Source: Pseudomonas hygromyciniae (GTDB lineage Bacteria; Pseudomonadota; Gammaproteobacteria; Pseudomonadales; Pseudomonadaceae). From it: 64,000 nucleotides of DNA. The notes under the pieces are model-generated. The model was not told the DNA's origin and made no database searches. It worked only from the letters and a program-made list of their open reading frames with translations. Below, piece by piece: positions 45,682 through 52,620 of the stretch (the stretch's first letter is position 1; every line of letters starts with the position of its first letter). The stretch is taken from contig NZ_CP070506.1 in assembly GCF_016925675.1 (NCBI RefSeq), positions 928,501 through 992,500 of the forward strand, written 5' to 3'. Position numbers and translations under genes: made by a program.

Positions 45682-46289
45682 CGATGATCTGTCGGCCAAG
45701 GCTTTGACGGAGGAGAAAAGCCTGTGGGCCGTCTATCTCAGGGCTCGCCGGATCCCTTTCAACTCTTTCAATATTTGGACAACAATCGCCGTTGTGGGTC
45801 TCGTGACCGCTCAATACTGCGTTTTAGAAATCTCTCTTGATGAAAAAACTTAAAATAGTGAGGAATTTTCGTCAATCGCGATGGGGATTGTCGTCTCTGT
45901 GCTTGGGTTCCTTTTGGCGGGGTTCACAATCTTCGCCACCATTAGCCAACCCGATATGTTAGTTGCTATGTCGAGGCACCGTCACGAGAAATCCGGCTTA
46001 TCCTATTTGAAGAATAATTTCTTTATTTTTTATACGGATCTTCATATATTACTTGGTATATACCATAGCTTGCTTATTGATAACAGTTTTCGGGGTTAAG
46101 GGTGGGCTATTGTACAAGCTGATCTCTATGTCGCCGATTGGGTGCCATATCGAAGAGTGGCTTGTAGGTATCTCATATGTTTTTCTTTATGGAGGCATGT
46201 TCTTTCTTATGATGCAGCTTAAGTCCTTTATCTACAACGTTTATCTGTCAGTGATGACCGCTATCAGGTGGAAGGCTATGCAAGATTGA
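45668..46289 (+). pseudogene. Decayed four-TM membrane protein, partner of the preceding gene
   Basis: Reading through gives about 207 residues with TM segments around IWTTIAVVGLVTAQYCVL, GIVVSVLGFLLAGFTIFA, IYYLVYTIACLLITVFGV and GISYVFLYGGMFFLMMQL. Two lesions are visible: an in-frame TAA at 45851-45853 where CAA (Gln) would fit, and a +1 shift in the T6 run at 46026-46031. It overlaps the upstream gene, so the two were one operon. Loss of the membrane partner suggests the module is inactive. Confidence 0.65.
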
Positions 46290-46629
46290 TGAGGAAGAGG
46301 TTACTCCCGAATATCCGCTTCCGGCCAAAAGCCGTCACTGAGTGTCTACGAAAGCCGGGGCGATTCACTCGGCTTTGTAACGAATATTTTGGCGGCGTAA
46401 ATCGCGGTGCTCGCTCAGGAGATTGGAGATAGACAAGTAACTCCACGCGATGGGAAGAACGGCGTATTGGATGCGCAGTTATCGGCGCTGGATACGGCAA
46501 CTGTTGACGGCGTGCCGCTTAATAGCAGAAAACGTAGTATGGGCTAAACCCACAGGGCGAGCGCCGTTCTAGCCGATGTCAATCTTTTAGGGGCCTGCCC
46601 GCTCCTCCCACCAAGGACTGCCCACCGTA
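46290..46629. other. Non-coding stretch with a solo IS3 end
   Basis: 46342-46368 matches the left tip of the IS3 element at 57.5 kb in 26 of 27 positions, inverted. No transposase accompanies it. The rest shows no supported gene and separates the two-gene pair from the DUF4238 gene. Confidence 0.55.
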
Positions 46630-47505
46630 ATGACTAAGACCAGAGATAATCACTTCGTAGCACAATGGCATCAGAAGGGCTTTATCGACGCTGGAGAGAA
46701 ACTTTGCTACTTAACCCGCAGGGATATTGTTCGAAACGGGCAGAACGAAACGATATATTCGAAGAAGTGGCGCACCCCAGCTCAACAATTTTATAGGAAA
46801 GATCTTTACTCTACATTTTTTGGTGACGAGGTTAACGACGACATAGAGCAAAAGTTGTTTGGCCCCATTGACGACAGCGGCTCCAAGGCCATTCGGGCAT
46901 TTTCAACAAACGATCAGTCTCAGTGGCATAATAACTTTGAAAGTTTTTTTACGTATCTGGATGCTCAAAAACTGCGAACGCCGAAAGGTCTGGATTGGAT
47001 TCAAAGCAAATACCCTGAACTAAGCCAACTCTCTCTCATGACAGAGATGCAATCGCTACGATCCATACATTGCACCCTGTGGGCGGAAGGGGTCCGCGAG
47101 TTGGTGTCCGCGGAAAACTCTGACGTTAAATTTATTGTTTCAGATCATCCGGTCACCATTTATAACTACGCTTGCCCGCCCGATTCACTAATGTGCGAGT
47201 ACCCTAGCGACCCAGATATAGCACTGAAAGGATCTCAGACAATATTCCCCCTAAATAAGAATCGCTGTTTAATTCTCACAAACTTGGAATTTGCTAAAAA
47301 CCCTAATGCGGTCGACCCACTCGAGCCACGCACAAACGCTAATCGTGTTCGTCAAAGCCTCGTAAATACAATTGAGTTCATCAACTCCCGAAATCTAACC
47401 TCAGAGGAAGTTACAAAAAATAAATTATATTATCAAGAGCAGAGCCGAGTCTGTGGCTGCTGGGAAAGAAGAGTGGCTTTATCCAGAACTAGAAATAACT
47501 GCTGA
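46630..47505 (+). CDS. DUF4238-family N-terminal part of a probable split gene
   Basis: A 291-residue ORF beginning MTKTRDNHFVAQWHQKGFID, the DUF4238 opening (NHxVxQxxQxxF). A middle segment VKFIVSDHPVTIYNYACPP contains the conserved SDxPV of this family. The last residues after QEQSR are out of frame: a +1 shift near 47452 would continue into the next ORF. DUF4238 proteins are common on islands and have no proven function; nuclease or defence roles have been guessed. Confidence 0.65.
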   Translation: MTKTRDNHFVAQWHQKGFIDAGEKLCYLTRRDIVRNGQNETIYSKKWRTPAQQFYRKDLYSTFFGDEVNDDIEQKLFGPIDDSGSKAIRAFSTNDQSQWHNNFESFFTYLDAQKLRTPKGLDWIQSKYPELSQLSLMTEMQSLRSIHCTLWAEGVRELVSAENSDVKFIVSDHPVTIYNYACPPDSLMCEYPSDPDIALKGSQTIFPLNKNRCLILTNLEFAKNPNAVDPLEPRTNANRVRQSLVNTIEFINSRNLTSEEVTKNKLYYQEQSRVCGCWERRVALSRTRNNC

Positions 47506-49033
47506 CTGGGCGGAGTTAAAAAGTTTATTACTTCCGCCAAAAGATATGATTTACAGGTTTGGTGGAGAAATGTACGCCTCTTTTGCTGATGGCTCCGTTC
47601 ACTACCAAGATGCATTCGGGCGGACCGAGCCCCACGATGAGTTTCTAAACAAGAATATTGTCGAGGAGTCTATTAGCCGGAACGGGAATTGTGGCTGTGG
47701 TAGCGGCCGAAAGTATAAAAACTGTTGCCGGAACACTCCGATCGAGCTTCGAACGACGTGGAGTGTCGCCAGCGTTCGAGAGCGAAACCTAGCATTCTGC
47801 AACTGCATACGAGAAGTTTTAGGACTCAGCAATGGTAAGTGTTGGCAAGACGTGCGTCGAGAGCTGACCAACGAACAAATTTCAGAAATTTATAAATTTT
47901 ACGGGATTCTTTGGCCTCGCAGCACCGACATTTATGCGATGCTGCCGAAGCCGGACGGTAAATTTCGGGCGCTTTATAGCGGAATATTGGACGTTCGCGT
48001 CATAAGCGATAACGCATTACCAGCTGCATCTTTTTTTGACGAGTTCCTTATACAAACGCCTGTTACCAATCCTAATAATATTCGCCCAGAATTCAGCCCA
48101 ATCCAATCGCCAGCTAAGTACAAGTATCAAGCATTAAAAGAATTTCTTTTCATGCTTGATATAGAGCCACTCATTGCGCATGGATTAGTAAACCTTATTC
48201 CCGACCCCTCTGATTTCGACAGTGCTCTAATGAGCGCAATGTTAGAAATGGCGAGAGGCCGGTCTAAAAATCGCACCAAAGACGCTATGAGCGTAGAAGA
48301 CTTAAAGGTAGGCTATAAACTGCAACTGGACGATCTACTTAATTCGACCGCCATGATGCCGAGCGAGGCGAGAGTTCAGTTTTTGGTTCATGATTTCGGG
48401 CTGACGCACGAGGATGCTGAAACAGCTGTGTCTGAACTAGAGCTACTAGCGGAATCTTCTCCGCTAATGTTGTTACAAAAGCTGGACTATCCTGAGGGAG
48501 GACAGTTCATGCAATTTCGAATGGGGCCGAACTACGAAATGGCATTATTCTTAGCTCAAGTAACCGGCTCGATTTTGGTCACGGATAGTAGTTCAAGATG
48601 GCGTGAATTAATTACGGCGCAACACCGCGACCAAGGAATTGTTAACTACCCATGGAACAGCGGGCTAGGCCAATTTTGCTCACTTCCAGTTGATTACGAT
48701 TTTTTACAAAATCTTCGTAAAAGCAATGGCTTATTCTCGGAGTGTAGAGATTTTTTGAAAAGCGCGAATAATTTAGTCCTGAATGATGATCGCGACAGCT
48801 CAAAAATATCAAGACTGACTAATCAAGCTGCTACGCTGCAGCAGAGAATTCTTCAAGCTTATGAGCATGACAAGATTGTAAGTTTAGAAATACTTTCCCC
48901 TAGCGGTGGACTGTATGACGCAAGCGTGCAGCGATTGTTAGTTAGATCAAGCTGTATGCGGTACGAAAATAAAGTTAGATCGGTGTATGGCATTGCGCTT
49001 TCAAATACAAATACTGAATCGCCCCTAGTTTAA
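47453..49033 (+). CDS. SEC-C-motif protein, probable C-terminal part of the DUF4238 gene
   Basis: A 526-residue ORF starting at a GTG that overlaps the previous ORF by 53 bp in the +1 frame. Its opening AAGKEEWLYPELEITADWAE lacks a start-like context, and GGEMYASFADGSVHYQDAFG continues naturally from a DUF4238 domain. Residues 79-93 carry a zinc-binding SEC-C motif (NCGCGSGRKYKNCC). The final codons fall in an IS3-end fragment (49015-49031), so the true C-terminus may be lost. Treating both ORFs as one 810-820-residue gene with a frameshift is my preferred reading. Confidence 0.6.
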   Translation: MAAGKEEWLYPELEITADWAELKSLLLPPKDMIYRFGGEMYASFADGSVHYQDAFGRTEPHDEFLNKNIVEESISRNGNCGCGSGRKYKNCCRNTPIELRTTWSVASVRERNLAFCNCIREVLGLSNGKCWQDVRRELTNEQISEIYKFYGILWPRSTDIYAMLPKPDGKFRALYSGILDVRVISDNALPAASFFDEFLIQTPVTNPNNIRPEFSPIQSPAKYKYQALKEFLFMLDIEPLIAHGLVNLIPDPSDFDSALMSAMLEMARGRSKNRTKDAMSVEDLKVGYKLQLDDLLNSTAMMPSEARVQFLVHDFGLTHEDAETAVSELELLAESSPLMLLQKLDYPEGGQFMQFRMGPNYEMALFLAQVTGSILVTDSSSRWRELITAQHRDQGIVNYPWNSGLGQFCSLPVDYDFLQNLRKSNGLFSECRDFLKSANNLVLNDDRDSSKISRLTNQAATLQQRILQAYEHDKIVSLEILSPSGGLYDASVQRLLVRSSCMRYENKVRSVYGIALSNTNTESPLV

Positions 49034-49046
49034 TAGTCACTTTCTA

Positions 49047-49225
49047 ATGGCCGCTTCTGGCCCAGAGTGTGTAAAAACGCTTCGCCAAAATTGAAGTGTG
49101 CGCGTCTACGTTAAATCTGAAATTTATCGGCACGTCTGCAGATGTGGATTTCGCGTAGAAACGCGATTTCTAGTCCGGTTTTGAGCACCTGACGCGCTCA
49201 AAAACGTTTTTACACAGCCTCGGCC
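49047..49225. repeat. 179-bp inverted repeat, left copy
   Basis: The complement of this segment recurs at 51127-51305 with 7 differences in 179 bases and sharp borders. Within each copy, TGTGTAAAAACG near both ends is inverted, so each copy looks like a small MITE or IS remnant. The pair brackets a 1.9-kb cassette of four small exported-protein genes. Confidence 0.85.
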
Positions 49226-49351
49226 GATTGCTGCCCTTCAGGTGTTTTAATATTGCCCGTCAAGAAGCTTGCTTGGGCCTAGCTTGATGCGTCCCTGGCC
49301 GGGGACTTATGAACGCTTTATCAATGCAGCAACGAGTTCGAGGAAAAGATC

Positions 49352-49630
49352 ATGAGCAGTGACGAAAACGAGCACAAAATCACTCTGCCCCCCGGCTCTC
49401 GATTTCGGCGACAGGCTGGTCCGTATGACTTAGATACCGGCCGTCCGTGTTACGCCGTCCAGGTAATCGCGCCGGATGAGCAGGCGAGACGCCAGGTCGA
49501 GGACAACTCACAGATCATGGGCACTCCTGGCAAGCACTTTTATGTGTGGGATATCAAGAACGGCTCGACTTGGCCTGTTTTTCTGACCCTGACAGTGGAT
49601 GGAGTGATGGTAGGCACGGACAACGACTGA
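49352..49630 (+). CDS. Small cytoplasmic protein of unknown function
   Basis: A 92-residue soluble protein beginning MSSDENEHKITLPPGSRFRR, preceded by GAGGAAAAG. It has no cysteine cluster, signal or TM segment. Not recognised. It is first in the cassette between the 179-bp repeats; the next gene follows after 24 bp, also with a GAGGAAA site. Confidence 0.6.
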   Translation: MSSDENEHKITLPPGSRFRRQAGPYDLDTGRPCYAVQVIAPDEQARRQVEDNSQIMGTPGKHFYVWDIKNGSTWPVFLTLTVDGVMVGTDND

Positions 49631-49654
49631 CAAACTGTTCGAGGAAACCGAAGC

Positions 49655-49867
49655 ATGGAGCCCCGTCATACGCTGATAGCTTTAGGTTTGATTATCGCCG
49701 CGATAATTGCGGCGAATACTTCAGCCTGCAATCCACCGGCACATACAGCATCCTCGACGCAGCAAGCGAAGCAGATCTGCGATGAAGTTTACGATGACAG
49801 CGAGGACGCTAGTGGATACGGCGATTGCGTCAACTCAGCAAAGCGAAGCCTCGAAAATACTAATTGA
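49655..49867 (+). CDS. Small exported or membrane-anchored protein, 70 residues
   Basis: MEPRHTLIALGLIIAAIIAA is a hydrophobic leader followed by TSACNPP; a lipobox is only approximate. The mature part contains CDEVYDDSEDASGYGDCVNS, two Cys that could pair. Not recognised. Its end overlaps the possible upstream start of the next gene. Confidence 0.55.
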   Translation: MEPRHTLIALGLIIAAIIAANTSACNPPAHTASSTQQAKQICDEVYDDSEDASGYGDCVNSAKRSLENTN

Positions 49868-49887
49868 CGGAAAAAGGAAACTCCGCA

Positions 49888-50460
49888 TTGAAATATCTCA
49901 TCGTTTTAAGCGTCACCGTGCTCTTGGCCGGCTGTGGTCAGGAATCCAAGCCAGCAACTGTACTTCACCTTGCTCCGATCACACCTGGTGCTATTCCCGA
50001 AAAGATCGGTGGCTGCGGGGAAGGTTGTAAGAAACTGGACAAGTTTGCTAAGTGGCAACCGCTGCTCGCTCCGCTGGTTGAAATGCACCGCAGGCAGGAG
50101 AAGTGCTCCTCAGTTGAGTATGCGATGCCCGATACCGACTCTGACCCAGTGGACCCGAAGTTTTATGTACAGTGCAAAGAAGTGAGAAGCGGCCAGCTTT
50201 ACAACACCTTCTACACTCGGACACAGATCGAGATGGGCACGCCGGCTACGAGTGAGCCGGTTTCCCGTGCGTATGCTGAACCTCTTTGTGCAGGCCAATT
50301 GGCTGAAAAACTGCCCGGCGCTACAATTGCCAATCAACGCTTTTACGAAGCTCCGAACGGCTCAGTACGTCTAACCTATGACTTAAAAGTAAATGGCGTC
50401 GACAAGAAGGCGGCTTGTCTAGTTAGCCACGAGTCTGTTGAGTTCAACGTCGTCCGGTAG
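49888..50460 (+). CDS. Lipoprotein of unknown function
   Basis: A 190-residue protein starting at a TTG about nine bases after AAAGGA. The leader YLIVLSVTVLLAGC ends in a lipobox LAGC. The mature part has six further Cys (C-GEGC, KCSSVEY, VQCKEV, LCAGQ, ACLVS) and is likely disulfide-rich in the periplasm. Not recognised. It precedes the Ltp-like gene by 200 bp without obvious genes. Confidence 0.6.
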   Translation: MKYLIVLSVTVLLAGCGQESKPATVLHLAPITPGAIPEKIGGCGEGCKKLDKFAKWQPLLAPLVEMHRRQEKCSSVEYAMPDTDSDPVDPKFYVQCKEVRSGQLYNTFYTRTQIEMGTPATSEPVSRAYAEPLCAGQLAEKLPGATIANQRFYEAPNGSVRLTYDLKVNGVDKKAACLVSHESVEFNVVR

Positions 50461-50659
50461 CTCAGTAATCAAGGAAAAAATGACTCTCGCAATAAACGTG
50501 ATTCTTGTCCTATTGCCGCAGCTGCAGGCACTGATTGACCAAGTGAAAGCCGAGGAAATTCGCTCAGCCCCTTCAACGGGACGTGTCATGTAAAGTTGAG
50601 CCGTAAGACAAGAATTTTAAGGCCGTTAGAGGCGCTGCATGGGTTCTGGAGATATTCCG

Positions 50660-51037
50660 ATGAATTTTTTGAAAGTAATATTGGCTGTCACTTTTTTTGC
50701 TGCTGCTCCCTCATGGGCTGGAGATTTGACTGGACCTCAAAATAATGCAGTCAGATCAGCGAAGCAGTATCTCAGCATGACGGGCTTCTCACGGAATGGG
50801 CTTATTCATCAGCTTTCATCTGATGCTGGAGAGGGTTTCGACGTTTCTGACGCTACGATAGCAGTGGACAGCATGAACATTGATTGGAACCAGCAGGCGG
50901 TGAGGTCTGCGAAGCAGTATCTCAATATGATGGGCTTCTCGTGCAAAGGCCTCATTAAGCAACTTTCCTCGAGTGCTGGAGAAAAATACACTGTGGACCA
51001 AGCAACCTACGGGGCAAAACATGCAGATGGTTGCTGA
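50660..51037 (+). CDS. Ltp-family exported protein (superinfection-exclusion-like)
   Basis: A 125-residue protein with a signal peptide (MNFLKVILAVTFFAAAPSWA) and two tandem copies of the Ltp helix-turn-helix repeat: AVRSAKQYLSMTGFSRNGLI-HQLSS (about 29-75) and AVRSAKQYLNMMGFSCKGLI-KQLSS (about 79-125). The repeats are also alike at DNA level. In the Streptococcus phage TP-J34 Ltp lipoprotein such repeats block DNA injection by binding the tape-measure protein. A periplasmic homologue on a mobile cassette suggests superinfection exclusion; that is inference. Confidence 0.7.
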   Translation: MNFLKVILAVTFFAAAPSWAGDLTGPQNNAVRSAKQYLSMTGFSRNGLIHQLSSDAGEGFDVSDATIAVDSMNIDWNQQAVRSAKQYLNMMGFSCKGLIKQLSSSAGEKYTVDQATYGAKHADGC

Positions 51038-51051
51038 AAAACGGCGTGCTT

Positions 51052-51078
51052 TAAATCGCCCCTAGTTTCGTAGACGCC
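51052..51078 (+). mobile_element. IS3-end fragment
   Basis: TAAATCGCCCCTAGTTTCGT and the next bases match the left tip of the 57.5-kb IS3 element in about 23 of 27 positions. A shorter copy (TGAATCGCCCCTAGTTT) lies at 49015-49031, left of the other 179-bp repeat. Confidence 0.55.
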
Positions 51079-51126
51079 ATCAAGCTACAAGGAAGGGTTG
51101 CTAACCCTGCATAACTGTCCGCTTTT

Positions 51127-51305
51127 GGCCGAGGCTGTGTAAAAACGTTTTTGAGCGCGCCAGGTGCTCAAAACCGGACTGGAAATCGCGTTTCTACGCG
51201 AAATCCACATCTGCAGACGTGCCGATAAATTTCAGATTCAACGTAGATGCGCACACTTCAATTTTGACGAAGCGTTTTTACACACTCTGGGCCGGAAGCG
51301 GTCAT
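51127..51305. repeat. 179-bp inverted repeat, right copy
   Basis: Inverted partner of 49047-49225 with about 96 percent identity over the same length. Confidence 0.85.
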
Positions 51306-51406
51306 AAGCTCGCAGCCGCCACAGACCGAAAGCCGAAAAATCTGGAGTATTCTTTGTAATGGAAGGATCTAGCAAAGCGGAAACTGCTTAAGCTTCCGCT
51401 TCTTCC

Positions 51407-51616
51407 TCACCCTCCCTTTCTTTTGAGTTGAACGTCAATGAAATCAAGCTCTGCCTTGATTGCATCAATCGTGAGCGTCTCAACCTTGGTGTCTTTGTTT
51501 TCTCTAGCGTTGCGCTTTTTCATGCCAGCCAGGACGACAATTATCCCATTTAAATGAAGCTTTCGGGCCTTCAGGTAATCAGGCATCTGTGCGCTGTTCT
51601 GTGGTGGTTTGTTCAT
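51407..51616 (-). CDS. Small island protein, 69 residues
   Basis: MNKPPQNSAQMPDYLKARKL... is basic and helical with a C-terminal LKRKGG. It follows the coiled-coil gene on the same strand by 63 bp, at the end of the primase operon. Not recognised. Confidence 0.45.
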   Translation of the reverse strand: MNKPPQNSAQMPDYLKARKLHLNGIIVVLAGMKKRNARENKDTKVETLTIDAIKAELDFIDVQLKRKGG

Positions 51617-51679
51617 GATTGGACCGATGGTAGGCCCGAAGCAACAAGCTCTCGCAGATTACTTCGGGGTAGGTTTGGG

Positions 51680-52522
51680 TTAGGCAGCCAGCAGGTCAAG
51701 CAGGCTGTGTTGGTGCGAGCGATCCACGAGTTCGCGCCAGGTCCAGCTTCCAAAGTGCTCGCCCTGTTCGGGGATATCCAGCTTCATCAGTGCGACCGGG
51801 TCACGACTAATCAGGTTGCGTGCTGCCCACAGCTTGCCGCCTGTCTCAAGCAGTGCTTTCGCGGCCTCATTCCATTGTTCTTCTAACACTGTGTTCGCCA
51901 GATGAGCCGCTTGGTTTTCGATTTTGGCGCGTTCTTTTTGTGCCTCTGTGATGTGCTGATCAATCGTCACGAGCTCCTGCTCCAGCGCGTTGATGAGCAG
52001 TTGTTGACGGCGGTGATGTTCAACCGCAATCGTGAGGTTTTTTGCTGCTTTTTGAGCTTCGGCGTTGGCCGCTTTCTCGCCCTCCACATCGCCCCAGGCG
52101 ACAGCCTGCGCATAAGCGGTGGCTGCGTCCGTTTCAGCTTGTCGAGCTTTTGCCATGTCCTCCTGATCGCTCTGGCGGACCTGCTGCAACCGGGTCTCGA
52201 TACTGGTGCGCTTTTCGTTGAGTTCCATCTCGTCGGCTTTCCAGGTTGCCATGGCGTTGATGTAGTCCGCAGCCAAGCTCTCACGGTTCGCCAGTGCCTC
52301 GAGGCGATCAATCTTTTGATTCAGGTGATAGATCTCAAGAGATCGAGAGTCGATGCGCCTTTTGTGATCGTTGATTTCATCCTGCACGGCCCGTTGACGG
52401 CCCTGCTGGATAACCTCGGGGCTTTCCAGCGCCTCTTCGAAGGGCGCCAGGTCGTGCTGAATGCTCTCCATTTCGACGGTCAAAGTGTCGCGGCGGTCTT
52501 TCAGTTCTTGGATAGTGTTCAT
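51680..52522 (-). CDS. Coiled-coil island protein
   Basis: A 280-residue protein that is coiled coil for most of its length (heptads from about 5 to 215, e.g. SLEIYHLNQKIDRLEALANR) with a short globular C-terminus. It lies 98 bp downstream of the primase gene on the same strand, a usual partner in Pseudomonas islands of this kind. Function unknown. Confidence 0.65.
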   Translation of the reverse strand: MNTIQELKDRRDTLTVEMESIQHDLAPFEEALESPEVIQQGRQRAVQDEINDHKRRIDSRSLEIYHLNQKIDRLEALANRESLAADYINAMATWKADEMELNEKRTSIETRLQQVRQSDQEDMAKARQAETDAATAYAQAVAWGDVEGEKAANAEAQKAAKNLTIAVEHHRRQQLLINALEQELVTIDQHITEAQKERAKIENQAAHLANTVLEEQWNEAAKALLETGGKLWAARNLISRDPVALMKLDIPEQGEHFGSWTWRELVDRSHQHSLLDLLAA

Positions 52523-52620
52523 CTGTATTGTCTCTGGGTACTACGGTTGATAGGGATAGTTATCGAACGGCTGGCGAGGCCGGGATTGAGCCGGCGCTAC
52601 CTCGATCAGCAGGCATGCCA

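Noticed and set aside
44692..46289. Kiwa defence system
   Set aside because: Composition (soluble plus 4-TM) is similar, but gene order is reversed and I see no convincing KwaA/KwaB sequence match.
49047..51305. Classical composite transposon
   Set aside because: The bounding repeats are only 179 bp and encode no transposase, so it is described as a MITE-bounded cassette.
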